A stretch of 64,000 nucleotides of DNA, from positions 1-64,000 of IMG/VR virus record IMGVR_UViG_3300035698_007281; one strand, written 5' to 3'. The DNA is from a virus. The notes below the pieces were generated by a model. That model saw only the letters and a list, made by a program, of their open reading frames with translations. It ran no database searches and was not told where the DNA came from. Positions 25,713 to 33,572 of this stretch are shown piece after piece (within the stretch, counting starts at the first letter, position 1; every line of letters starts with the position of its first letter). A program made the position numbers and the translations under genes.

Positions 25713-26667
25713 TTGTGACACGAACACAAAGGGCTTCCAACTCCTCCCCGTACCGGGAGGGATCGGCCTTGTCCATTATAGTCTGGCGAACGACCGTTCG
25801 ATCCATTTTTTCGGTGGCCATCAAGGCCTTATACATCATCTCCACGTTGTCGCACACGAACCCGTTGTGGAATGGTTTGATCCTGGAGATGATTCCTCCG
25901 TTGTTGGAACACACCACGGGGGTCCCCCTCAACATAGCCTCCTTGGGTGCGCCTGGATCGGCATCACACACGGTCGCGGTATGTAGGAAGACCTTCGCTC
26001 GTCCGAAGACTTTATCCCGTCCTTCTTGGCCCAGTTCCCCACAGTACTGGAAGGCGGAGAACGTTTCCAGATCGGCCAAGTATTGTTTGTCCCTCACAGG
26101 CCCGTAGACCTTGAACTCCATCTCCAATTCGGAACACACAGCGGCGGCGACGTGAATTCCTTTCATCGGATGGATAGGCCCTACGAAGAGGGCATACTTC
26201 CCCCCCTTGCCGAGAGGAACCAGTTCGGGATCTTCAGTCAAGGGGTTCATTAGAACGGGGTGGTCCGGGCATCCCCAGAACTCGGCGAACTCCTTGGAGA
26301 CGTACACCCGATTCTGGACGGTGTCGTGGGGGTATCGTTTGAAGGGGTCGCCACACATCAGGCCGATGACCTTCCCACTGATCAGGCCCTGGGCGGTGAT
26401 GTGGAAGGCGGCCCGGTCGATGATCGCGTCGTACTGGTCGGCGGCCTTGGCGATCATGGCGACCAGTTCCTTCTCGGCCCCCATCTCGGCCACGGAGGAG
26501 GTGACCAAGTTGGTGGCCGGGCAGGTAGATCCGGGCGCGGCGTAGAGGTCCACCTCGTGTCCTCGTTTCATCAATTCAAGGACCATGGTGTTGGCCACCC
26601 GTTCCCCTCCACCATAACCGGTGGGGGGAACGGGATTCTCCGGGGTGACTACGAGGGCCAGTTTCAT
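25681..26667 (-). CDS. Glycosyltransferase, GT4 (GT-B fold)
   Basis: 328 residues. N-terminal PPTGYGGGERVANTMVLELM is the acceptor-domain loop of GT4 enzymes. KYALFVGPIHPMKGIHVAAA starts the nucleotide-sugar domain, and VCDADPGAPKEAMLRGTPVV with CSNNGG carries the E-A-x-x-x-G-x-P-V motif. Cytoplasmic, would transfer a sugar from a nucleotide donor. It ends inside the aminotransferase gene (about 30-base overlap) and begins in an ATGA overlap with the preceding gene. Confidence 0.8.
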   Translation of the reverse strand: MKLALVVTPENPVPPTGYGGGERVANTMVLELMKRGHEVDLYAAPGSTCPATNLVTSSVAEMGAEKELVAMIAKAADQYDAIIDRAAFHITAQGLISGKVIGLMCGDPFKRYPHDTVQNRVYVSKEFAEFWGCPDHPVLMNPLTEDPELVPLGKGGKYALFVGPIHPMKGIHVAAAVCSELEMEFKVYGPVRDKQYLADLETFSAFQYCGELGQEGRDKVFGRAKVFLHTATVCDADPGAPKEAMLRGTPVVCSNNGGIISRIKPFHNGFVCDNVEMMYKALMATEKMDRTVVRQTIMDKADPSRYGEELEALCVRVTNGDRWNHVRT

Positions 26668-26936
26668 TTCTCGGTCCTCAGGATGGAGAGATCGGTCCCA
26701 TGGTCCACCACCACGGCCTTGGTCCCCTCGGGGAGGATGTTCTTCAGCCGGGACATCCAGGCCCCCCTCATGAACTCGGCCGCCTTGTCCGGTAACGTAA
26801 CCACGAGAATGTCACCGGGTTGGAGTTCCAATTTGGAGATCCCGATCTCGAAGGAGTAGATCTTGACCTCCGGCGGGGGCTTGATCGGTGGTAGTGGTTT
26901 CGGTAGGGGGACGTTGGGTTTCAGATCTTCAGTCAT
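26664..26936 (-). CDS. Small protein with Pro-rich N-terminus, unknown
   Basis: 90 residues. A Pro/Lys-rich start (KPNVPLPKPLPPIKPPPEVK) leads to LQPGDILVVTLPDKAAEFM and EGTKAVVVDHGTDLSILR. The L-x-P-G-D-x-L-V-V ... V-V-V-D-x-G-x-D-L pattern recurs in small phage proteins of unknown role. ATG 26936 overlaps the deacetylase stop by eight bases; an in-frame GTG at 26945 is an alternative. Confidence 0.5.
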   Translation of the reverse strand: MTEDLKPNVPLPKPLPPIKPPPEVKIYSFEIGISKLELQPGDILVVTLPDKAAEFMRGAWMSRLKNILPEGTKAVVVDHGTDLSILRTEK

Positions 26937-27669
26937 CGTCACCACGCCCGATCAGGTCGGCGGGCGAGACACAGTCGATGTATCCACCTTCGACCATCTC
27001 GCCCACGAAGCCGATCTCCTGTTGGAATTGTTCCCAGGTGATGTCCTGGCCGGATCCGTGGTGGTGCGCTACGTTGTGGTAGCAGATCACGGCGAGGCGG
27101 CCCAGGTCGGCGGCCCACTGGACCACGTCCATGGTACGCTCCGGGTGGCGAACATCGGCGGCGGCGGTGATGCCGATGATCTTCTCGGCGTAGTTGGCCG
27201 GGTAGAGGCGCTTCCCGCCGAGGATCGTCCAGTTCCCGAACTTCTCCGGGAGCGGCGTTCCCACGGTCATCCGGATCCACCTGAAGTGGTCAACGTACTC
27301 TCGGAGGTGATCCGGCCCCCCGACGTTGGGAGTCCCGAACGGAACAAGGAGGAAGTCTCCGTCGTATCCCCAGGAGTTGACCGCATCACGGCCCTCGATG
27401 ACATCCTCGATCACACCTTCCGGGCCGGAAGGTGTGATGTCCTTCTCGGGTTGCCCACCCAACCAAGCGTGGGCGGCCCCGTGGGAGGCTATGGTGTGGC
27501 CGTTGTCGGACATGTCGGAGAGATCCTCGTGGTCGAGGAAGCCGGGAGTCCCGACCTTGTCAGTGACCACACCGAAGGTGGCTTGGAGTTCGCGGTCCGC
27601 CAGGGCCTTGGCGGCGGCCAGATGGATGGCGGTCCCATCGTCAAATGTGAATAGTACTTGGCCTTTCAT
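26929..27669 (-). CDS. Polysaccharide deacetylase-like protein (NodB/CE4 fold)
   Basis: 246 residues from ATG 27669 (AAGGAG upstream). VLFTFDDGTAIHL is motif 1 of CE4 deacetylases and TIASHGAAHAWLG is the H-x-x-x-H metal motif 2; LVPFGTPN occupies motif 3 and AVICYHNVAHHHG lies near motif 5. Such enzymes remove N-acetyl groups from chitin-, peptidoglycan- or capsule-type sugars. No signal peptide, so it would act in the cytoplasm on a precursor or be released at lysis. Confidence 0.75.
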   Translation of the reverse strand: MKGQVLFTFDDGTAIHLAAAKALADRELQATFGVVTDKVGTPGFLDHEDLSDMSDNGHTIASHGAAHAWLGGQPEKDITPSGPEGVIEDVIEGRDAVNSWGYDGDFLLVPFGTPNVGGPDHLREYVDHFRWIRMTVGTPLPEKFGNWTILGGKRLYPANYAEKIIGITAAADVRHPERTMDVVQWAADLGRLAVICYHNVAHHHGSGQDITWEQFQQEIGFVGEMVEGGYIDCVSPADLIGRGDDD

Positions 27670-27671
27670 GA

Positions 27672-28604
27672 TTACAAGAAACTCCTTGTCTCGAAGTAGT
27701 GGTTGACGGCCATGACGACCTCGCCGGTCTCGGCGTCCCAACCCCACTCGTATACCTTGTGGGGAGTGGCGAACCAGTTGGTCTCCGCGTATCGCATGAC
27801 ATTTTTTTCACCTCCCCAGACAAGGTGTGGACACCCGCACTGGGAGGCGAGGTGGAGGGTCCCCGTGGATCCGCCGATGGCCAGGACGTTCTCGCAGGAG
27901 AACAAGTGGATCAGATCGTCCACGGTCGTTTTGCCGAGGCGGTTGTCACATCCGTCGGGGATGGCCTCATCCCAGGACTTACGGGTCTGGCCCACGAAGA
28001 TGACGTTGTGACCGGCTTTAATCAGGGCCTCGGCCAGTTCGATCCAGTCCTCCTGGTCCCAGTTCCGGAAGTCCGACAGGGCGCGGTCACGAATACAGAG
28101 GACGGCGGTCGGCTTCTCATCGGCCGGGGCCGTCGAAGGAACCCGGAGGAGGCCGGGCATCCCTGCGCCGTAGTGGGGATCGTTGAGGGGTTGAAGGCGG
28201 GCCAAGGTGAATACGTCGGCGTTGTCCTTGGTCTCCTCACGGATGTCGGCGACCATTTGCTGGGTCCACGTATTCAACTCTTCCATGTGGTCCTTGAAGT
28301 CCCGCCAGCCGAGACACTCGGACTCATGGTTCCCCAGGCCATCACATTGGCGAACCTCGTTGGCGAAGGGGTAGAGGAGGTTTTTCCCCTCGGCCCCGTT
28401 TTGGGTGTAGATGATGACCTTGTCGTAGGGCTTCCGGAGGGACAGGGCGCGGATGATCGGCCCCCAGGTCAGGATCTCCCAACCGAACTCGCCGATGTAG
28501 GGACCGGCCACAAGGGTCCGATCTTCCATAAGCGGCCTCTCATCCTCGGGAACCGAAGGTGGGTTGGTTGGCGGCGGTGGTGCTGGTGTTTGTTTCTCGG
28601 TCAC
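27672..28604 (-). CDS. GT9-like (heptosyltransferase-type) glycosyltransferase
   Basis: 310 residues. After a Pro-rich N-terminus, LVAGPYIGEFGWEILTWGPI opens an acceptor domain. The C-terminal half has IFVGQTRKSWDEAIP and ENVLAIGGSTGTLHLASQCG then CPHLVWGG, the pattern of GT-B enzymes of the heptosyltransferase group (G-x-x-T/S-G-x-x-H-L-A). Substrate unknown. Ends two bases before the deacetylase start and overlaps the Rad50-C gene by four bases. Confidence 0.6.
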   Translation of the reverse strand: MTEKQTPAPPPPTNPPSVPEDERPLMEDRTLVAGPYIGEFGWEILTWGPIIRALSLRKPYDKVIIYTQNGAEGKNLLYPFANEVRQCDGLGNHESECLGWRDFKDHMEELNTWTQQMVADIREETKDNADVFTLARLQPLNDPHYGAGMPGLLRVPSTAPADEKPTAVLCIRDRALSDFRNWDQEDWIELAEALIKAGHNVIFVGQTRKSWDEAIPDGCDNRLGKTTVDDLIHLFSCENVLAIGGSTGTLHLASQCGCPHLVWGGEKNVMRYAETNWFATPHKVYEWGWDAETGEVVMAVNHYFETRSFL

Positions 28605-29215
28605 GTCTTGATCTCCTTGACGGTTGAGACCCCGTCTTCCTGGGTCACTTCATAGGCCCGTTCGGCCTGTTCAATTATAGCCATCGAGTGGGACACTAGG
28701 ACGATTTGAATCCCTAAAGATTTCGCCAGGGCCACGAGCATCTGGCCGAAGCGTACCTGAAGATCCTTCGACAGGAACTTGGCGGGTTCGTCCAGGACGA
28801 ATACCGGTTCCGGGCGCGGGTCGGTCAGCGCCCACAGGGCGAAGCGGAGGGCCAGGGAGCATATGTCCAGGACGCCTCCTCCGAGTTCATCACGGGGTGA
28901 ATACCGGGAGTCCCCTTTGGTGACCCAGGGGGTGGCGGAACTTGCCCCTCTTGAGATGGCATATTCCAACTCGAACCCGTACTCCTCCCCGTACACGTCG
29001 GCGAGGGCTTGCCCGACCACACCTTCGATGAAGGTTTTCGCTTGCCCTTGGGTGGCCATGAGGACCTCGTTGGTCACCTGGATTGAGTCGGCCAGGGTGG
29101 CTTCGGCCTCGGTGAGGCGTTCGATTTTCAACGAGGTTCGGTCGGCCCAGGCTTGGTTGGCCTGAACGGCCACTGTCAACTGGGCGAGGGCTTCCTTGTG
29201 GTCTTCGAGGTTCAT
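28601..29215 (-). CDS. C-terminal half of a split SbcC/Rad50-type ATPase
   Basis: 204 residues. N-terminal coiled coil (about 1-60), then RYSPRDELGGGVLDICSLAL (signature-motif region), Walker B VFVLDEP (Asp142, Glu143) and the H-loop IQIVLVSHS. This is the C-terminal ABC-ATPase lobe of SMC/Rad50 proteins, without any Walker A. The Walker A lobe and zinc hook are encoded separately at 30499-31557, with the Mre11/SbcD gene between. The two chains would have to associate to make ATP sites. ATGA-type overlap with the coiled-coil gene upstream. Confidence 0.8.
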   Translation of the reverse strand: MNLEDHKEALAQLTVAVQANQAWADRTSLKIERLTEAEATLADSIQVTNEVLMATQGQAKTFIEGVVGQALADVYGEEYGFELEYAISRGASSATPWVTKGDSRYSPRDELGGGVLDICSLALRFALWALTDPRPEPVFVLDEPAKFLSKDLQVRFGQMLVALAKSLGIQIVLVSHSMAIIEQAERAYEVTQEDGVSTVKEIKT

Positions 29216-29463
29216 TTGAGGCCCTTCAACATTTCCCCCAACTTGTCCATCAGGTCGTTGAGTTTGTCTTTCTGGTCTTCCAGTTGGTCCTCCAGTTCGT
29301 CGATCCGTTTCTCCCCGGTGGCGACCGTGTCGATTCGGAACTCCTCTTTGAGTCTGGCCATGAGGGTCCGGCGGGATCCTTCCAGTTCGGCCTTGCGCCG
29401 GGTAGCGTCGGCCACGGCCTCCTTGGCGGTCTGGATATTCCTGAGGGCTTGGTCCGGTGTCAT
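29212..29463 (-). CDS. Small coiled-coil protein of the Mre11/Rad50-type locus
   Basis: 83 residues, almost entirely heptad-like charged helix (KRIDELEDQLEDQKDKLNDL). It overlaps the SbcD stop (ATGA, 29460-29463) and the Rad50-C start. It may represent the returning coiled-coil arm that would join the hook to the C-terminal ATPase lobe in an intact Rad50. No family recognised. Confidence 0.6.
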   Translation of the reverse strand: MTPDQALRNIQTAKEAVADATRRKAELEGSRRTLMARLKEEFRIDTVATGEKRIDELEDQLEDQKDKLNDLMDKLGEMLKGLK

Positions 29464-30383
29464 GCGCTCACCTCTTCCATGGCGGTCCGGATCGTGTCGC
29501 GGACTCGGGTTGGGGTTTCATGTGTTGAATAATACGTCTCCAAGTTTTGTGTGAAGTCGATTCCCGATTCCCCTCGGGCCTTGAGGAGATCCGCCAGGGC
29601 CTCGAAGTCGAAGTCTGTCTCGCGTTTCTCCACTCCCTTGGCGGTCAGGTCAAACACCTCCTCGGACGGTGGGAACCCCAGAGAAACGTCTTCGGGTTCA
29701 TTGGCCTCAGTGTCGAAGATGACGACCTTCGGGTCGTGGGCCAGTTCCCGGTCGGCGGTGGTTTTGCGGATCAGGGTTCCGGGGTTGATCACCCATTGGG
29801 ATCCGACCTTCGCGGTGAATGGATAGTGATAGTCCCCCAGGCAGTACAGGTCAAACTGGGGATGTTTCTTGACGAACTCCCTGGGGCCGGTCAGGCCTTG
29901 CCCTGGGTACAGTTCCCGGTTGCCCACCATGACGTGGGCCACGAGGACCAGGAGGCGATCCTTCGGAGGGCGGCGGACCTTCGGGATCTCTTGGCCGAAG
30001 TCGGCTCCGTAGAGAACACAGTCCCCAAACCCCTCTCCCTTGTGGTTGATGATTTTGACGGCCCCGGCGGCCTCCATGATTCGGAGGGCGGATTTACGAC
30101 GGGAGGCTTCGGTATGGTAGGCGAGGTCGTGTTGGCCATGGATGGCGTACACGGGAGGGTGAACCTTTCGGAGTTCCCTGATCATCTCCACCACGAGTTC
30201 CCCGGAAGGGTTCGGAGAGTCAAACCAATCACCCACCTGGATCAGGGCGTCACAGTTGGCCCGGTCGGCGGCGGCCAGGGCGGCCCGGAGTTTCGCCATC
30301 GAAACTTCCAGGAAGTCCTCCTCGACCCGGTGGCGGGGAGGGCGGACTCTAAAGTGAGTATCTCCGAGGATACACAGTTTCAT
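29460..30383 (-). CDS. Mre11/SbcD-type DNA exonuclease subunit
   Basis: 307 residues. Calcineurin-type phosphoesterase motifs: ILGDTHFR, IQVGDWFDSP, AIHGQHDLAYH (variant of GNHD), LLVLVAHVMVG, and YCLGDYHYPF. Together they coordinate two metals for 3'-5' exo/endonuclease activity. A C-terminal Rad50-binding tail is present. In the operon it lies between the two Rad50 half-genes, so the complex is M-R like but with a two-chain ATPase. AAGGAA precedes ATG. Role: double-strand-end processing in phage recombination. Confidence 0.85.
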   Translation of the reverse strand: MKLCILGDTHFRVRPPRHRVEEDFLEVSMAKLRAALAAADRANCDALIQVGDWFDSPNPSGELVVEMIRELRKVHPPVYAIHGQHDLAYHTEASRRKSALRIMEAAGAVKIINHKGEGFGDCVLYGADFGQEIPKVRRPPKDRLLVLVAHVMVGNRELYPGQGLTGPREFVKKHPQFDLYCLGDYHYPFTAKVGSQWVINPGTLIRKTTADRELAHDPKVVIFDTEANEPEDVSLGFPPSEEVFDLTAKGVEKRETDFDFEALADLLKARGESGIDFTQNLETYYSTHETPTRVRDTIRTAMEEVSA

Positions 30384-30406
30384 CTGTTAGGTTCCTTGTA
30401 ATAGTA

Positions 30407-30492
30407 GGTCCGGGCGCTCGTGCCTCATCTAAGGCCGATCACGGACAGCGAGGCGGAAAGAAGACCAAAACACCTCCCGGCACGCCCGGACC
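30407..30492 (-). other. Structured leader element between rad50-N and sbcD-like genes
   Basis: GGTCCGGGCG (30407-30416) and CGCCCGGACC (30483-30492) form a perfect 10-bp stem, extended by TGCC/GGCA after a four-base bulge and closing a branched loop of about 58 bases. It lies in the only sizeable gap (115 bases) within this operon, just before the sbcD-like RBS. It could be a processing or translation-control structure. It lacks a T-arm and other tRNA features. Confidence 0.55.
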
Positions 30493-30498
30493 AAACCT

Positions 30499-31557
30499 TC
30501 ATTCGTCAGTCAGGAGGTGGCCACACACGGGACAGACTCGGATCTCCGCTCGTAATTCAGTATAGCGTTCTGTCGCTCGATGGAGTTTGTTTTCCATCTC
30601 GGCCAACGTCTTTTCGATCTCGTCGAGATCCAACACGGTATCCCTCAGGTCAGACAGTTCCCGGAGGATGTGGTCGCACTTGGCGGCGTTGGTTCGGATG
30701 TGGCCTTCCATGGCGGTGAGGTCTGGCATCTCTGGGATGTCATCCAGGTCGGCTTGGTTCCCGGCTAGGCCGGTTAGGACGAACCTCAGAGTCCCTGTAA
30801 GGCGTCTTGTTGCTTCAACGTCTCTCTGGGCCTCTTCGGCCTTGGAGATCATCTCGGCGGCGTTTGGAGGTATTCCCAGGCCCTTCAGATCCTGATTGGC
30901 CCGGTCGATGTTGTCGAGAAGAGTCCCCAGGGCCAGGAACTCCTGGCGGGCGCTCTTGTGGGCCGTTTTGAGGGTCTCAGCGGTCTTGACGGCCTGTCGG
31001 TAGGCTTCGACGCCTTCGAGGGCCTGGAGGGCCTCCTGGGCCTCCAGAGACTCCCCCTGGGTGGCTTTCAGGTCGGTCCGCGTGGTCCGGAGGTTGGAGG
31101 CGAGGCGATTGGCGACAGCGCGGGCCTTTTCCAGATGGAGCGCATCGTTGATCGTGTTGGCGATCTGAGAGGGTGGGGCCAGGACCAGGAAGTGGGGGTC
31201 CAGTTGATGCGCGAGGTTCAGATCTCCCAGGGGTAGGGCGGCCTGTACCGGTGTCGGCACGTCGGCCCCCATGGCCTCCAAGATCTCGGTGTTCAAGGTG
31301 TACCGGTTCTTGGTCTTCGTCCTGGATCTCTCGATCACGTCCCCGTCGGTGGTTTCGACCGTGACAGTGGCTTCCTTCTCTCCGGTCCGGATCATTCCGG
31401 TCCCACGCGGTCGGTTCTCGGTGATCCACCGAAGGCCCCGGAGGATAGCGGTCTTCCCGACATTCGATGAACCGACCAGGACGGTGACCCCAGGGCCGAG
31501 ATCCACCTCGGAGGAGTCGTGGGACTGGAAGTTGTCGAGGGTGATGGATTTGATCAT
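30499..31557 (-). CDS. N-terminal half of a split SbcC/Rad50-type ATPase with zinc hook
   Basis: 352 residues. MIKSITLDNFQSHDSSEVDL then TVLVGSSNVGKTAILRGLRW gives a Walker A of the SMC type (Lys35). A long coiled coil from about 165 to 335 follows, and the protein ends six residues after a CPVC hook (Cys342, Cys345). An intact Rad50 would continue through a returning coil to the Walker B lobe; here the chain stops and that lobe is at 28601-29215. Its start overlaps the RuvC-like stop as ATGA. No frameshift was found that would join the halves. Confidence 0.85.
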   Translation of the reverse strand: MIKSITLDNFQSHDSSEVDLGPGVTVLVGSSNVGKTAILRGLRWITENRPRGTGMIRTGEKEATVTVETTDGDVIERSRTKTKNRYTLNTEILEAMGADVPTPVQAALPLGDLNLAHQLDPHFLVLAPPSQIANTINDALHLEKARAVANRLASNLRTTRTDLKATQGESLEAQEALQALEGVEAYRQAVKTAETLKTAHKSARQEFLALGTLLDNIDRANQDLKGLGIPPNAAEMISKAEEAQRDVEATRRLTGTLRFVLTGLAGNQADLDDIPEMPDLTAMEGHIRTNAAKCDHILRELSDLRDTVLDLDEIEKTLAEMENKLHRATERYTELRAEIRVCPVCGHLLTDE

Positions 31558-32063
31558 CCTCGTGTCCTCCGAGAGTACTCGGCCAGGAGGAGGGCCTCGG
31601 CAATGTTGTCATCCTTGACCCGACACCGGGGTGTCCGTAGGAGGGAGATGTCCGGGAAGAGTTTCCCGGCGGCGAGGATTGACCGGGCCTTCTGATCGGT
31701 TCCGGGGATGTCGCGGAGGATCACCTTCTTCCACGTCCGGGGGTGGACGATGGCGTGGGAGATCTTGAGGGAGGCTAGGATGGCGACCCAGATCCCGTAC
31801 CCATACCCGATCTGAAAACAGGACGACCGTCCCTGGCCGGGCATGGCCTGTTGTTTCTCGACCACGGCCATGACCTCACAGGGTGCGTCGGCCATTCTCT
31901 GGATCATCTCCACCATGGCGGGGATGTCGTACTCGGGGCGGTTCTTGTCGGTGACCAGGGTGGGAGTCAGTTCCCAACTATAGAGGGATCCTCCCCGGCG
32001 TTGGTTGTCCCAGATTCGAGCGACTGCGCCCTTCTTGCCGGGGTCGATTCCGATGTGGATCAT
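31554..32063 (-). CDS. RuvC-like Holliday-junction resolvase/nuclease
   Basis: 169 residues of RNase H fold. MIHIGIDPGKKGAVARIWDN supplies Asp7, AVVEKQQAMPG supplies Glu69, and RVKDDNIAEALLLAEYSRR supplies the final Asp pair (151-152), the acidic triad order of RuvC. Length and motifs fit phage RuvC-like resolvases that debranch DNA before packaging. Start and stop both overlap neighbours as ATGA. Confidence 0.75.
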   Translation of the reverse strand: MIHIGIDPGKKGAVARIWDNQRRGGSLYSWELTPTLVTDKNRPEYDIPAMVEMIQRMADAPCEVMAVVEKQQAMPGQGRSSCFQIGYGYGIWVAILASLKISHAIVHPRTWKKVILRDIPGTDQKARSILAAGKLFPDISLLRTPRCRVKDDNIAEALLLAEYSRRTRG

Positions 32064-32272
32064 GGATTAGTTCCTTTGTAGATTCCGAGGTTGAGGCGGT
32101 AGTCGATCCAATACTCATGATAGGTGAACGGGCTGGGTATCGGCCAGGGTTGCCCGAACTTGTCCTTCTCCCAGGTGGACGGTTTCTTTGTTGGGACACA
32201 AAAAACTGACGCCCCCTCGTTGACGTTGTACCATCTACCATCCGCCGGGCCGCCTCTCAATAAGATCCTCAT
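32060..32272 (-). CDS. Small protein, unknown
   Basis: 70 residues. The start RILLRGGPADGRWYNVNEG followed by TYHEYWIDYRLNLGIY resembles small phage proteins with an N-terminal L-R-G-G-P-A-D-G motif of unknown function. ATG 32272 overlaps the stop of the tiny membrane-peptide gene upstream (ATGA) and the end overlaps the RuvC-like start (ATGA). Confidence 0.6.
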   Translation of the reverse strand: MRILLRGGPADGRWYNVNEGASVFCVPTKKPSTWEKDKFGQPWPIPSPFTYHEYWIDYRLNLGIYKGTNP

Positions 32273-32361
32273 GGGAAGGCGAACCACCCAACCACAAATG
32301 ATCCGATCATCAGTAGGAGTCCGATCACTAGAAGGGTGACGGTTGCGGTCTTCTGTTTCAT
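32269..32361 (-). CDS. 30-residue single-pass membrane peptide
   Basis: MKQKTATVTLLVIGLLLMIG followed by SFVVGWFAFP: one predicted transmembrane helix with a basic N-terminus. ATG 32361 overlaps the RecA-like stop (ATGA) and has GAGG five bases upstream; its TGA overlaps the next ATG. Double coupling and a clean hydrophobic profile support a real gene despite its size. Function unknown. Confidence 0.6.
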   Translation of the reverse strand: MKQKTATVTLLVIGLLLMIGSFVVGWFAFP

Positions 32362-33572
32362 CGTTGCCTCGGCTTTCGTTCCGGGGGTTCGTGGACCACG
32401 TTCCAGATCCGGACCACCTCCTGACGGACTTCCTCTTCGAGGCTGTTCTTCTCAATCCCGGCGATGGCGGCTCCCATTCCCTGGCCCAGGGCGAGATCTC
32501 CCCAGGAGAACCACGATCCGGCTTTGACGAACTTGGAGTCGTCAACGGCGTCATCGTTTTCCTTCAACCATTCGAGGTTGGACCGGACATCGTCCACACC
32601 GTAGTCGAACACAACGAAGAAAAATCCCTCGCGGTGAGGGGGCGCAATCTTGTTTTTGACCACAGAGAACTTGACCTTGATCCCGATCAACTTCTCGTGT
32701 TTGTTCTTGATGTCTCCGGTCTTGTCACGGGCCAGGAAGATCCGGGTGGAGGCGTACTGTTGCATAGCCTTCCCGCCGGAAGTCGTCCATTTTGGCCCGA
32801 AGATCACACCGACGTTGTCGCGGATGTGGTCCACGGCGACCACGGTCAGGTCGTGGGTGGCGATGGGCTTCAGCCATTTCCGGAACCCGGCCGACATCCG
32901 CTTGGCGCGGACCGTGTTGTAGGAGGCCCCCTCCAGGGCTTCGTCGGTCTCGTCACAGGACGGGAGCGCCGTAAATGTATCGACCGACATGACCACAGGC
33001 TGGGGCATCCTGGGGAGGCCCTTCTTCTTGCCCCACACACCGTCAATCAGATCCACGGCCCCGGAGATCTCGTCGTCGAATACTTCCTCGATAGAGGCGG
33101 GGTTCCGGTAGAGGTATCCCTCGGCGTATCTCTGGGCGTCCTTCATTGTCTTGTCGGGGCCGTCGAGTTGGACATCCTCCTTCACCCAGTCTCCCACGTC
33201 CAGGCCGAATAGTTCGGCGCGGTCGAAGTCCGGGGTGAATTCGGCGTCCTCCTCGATGGCGGTTCCACCGGCTCGTTGGGCGGATCCCATTATCTCCTTT
33301 GAGATCACGCTCTTGGCGGTGGAGTTGTTCCCGATGATCTGGGTGACCCGGCCGGACCCAACGCCTCCAGGGTAGCGGCCGGAGATGGCGAGGTCCAGGA
33401 TGGTCGATCCCGTCGAAAGGAAGAACCGGACCGGCGGAAGGTTCTCACGGACCAGATCTTCCGAAACCGAATCCACCTCACTCGGCGGTTGGGGGGGCCG
33501 TCTCTGTTTGGGTTTCTCGGCGTCGGCGGCGGCGTTTGCTTTCGTTAGGTCGCTCATTGTGTTGGTCTCCAT
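32358..33572 (-). CDS. RecA/UvsX-like recombinase
   Basis: 404 residues. GRYPGGVGSGRVTQIIGNNS then TAKS gives the P-loop at 81-88, with Ala in place of the last Gly of the usual GxxxxGKS. VVMSVDTFTALPS is Walker B, TVVAVDHIRDNVG a sensor-type strand, and FGPKWTTSGGKAMQQYASTR matches the L2/GGxAxxxYAS region of RecA/UvsX. It would form filaments for strand exchange. ATG 33572 has AGGAAAG; ATG 33557 is possible. If 33572 is used it overlaps the upstream gene by 95 bases. Confidence 0.8.
   Translation of the reverse strand: METNTMSDLTKANAAADAEKPKQRRPPQPPSEVDSVSEDLVRENLPPVRFFLSTGSTILDLAISGRYPGGVGSGRVTQIIGNNSTAKSVISKEIMGSAQRAGGTAIEEDAEFTPDFDRAELFGLDVGDWVKEDVQLDGPDKTMKDAQRYAEGYLYRNPASIEEVFDDEISGAVDLIDGVWGKKKGLPRMPQPVVMSVDTFTALPSCDETDEALEGASYNTVRAKRMSAGFRKWLKPIATHDLTVVAVDHIRDNVGVIFGPKWTTSGGKAMQQYASTRIFLARDKTGDIKNKHEKLIGIKVKFSVVKNKIAPPHREGFFFVVFDYGVDDVRSNLEWLKENDDAVDDSKFVKAGSWFSWGDLALGQGMGAAIAGIEKNSLEEEVRQEVVRIWNVVHEPPERKPRQR

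Noticed and set aside
30407-30492. tRNA-like element with a 7-10-bp acceptor-type stem
   Set aside because: No T-arm consensus (GTTCNANNC), no D-arm and no proper anticodon arm on either strand. Kept only as a structured leader.
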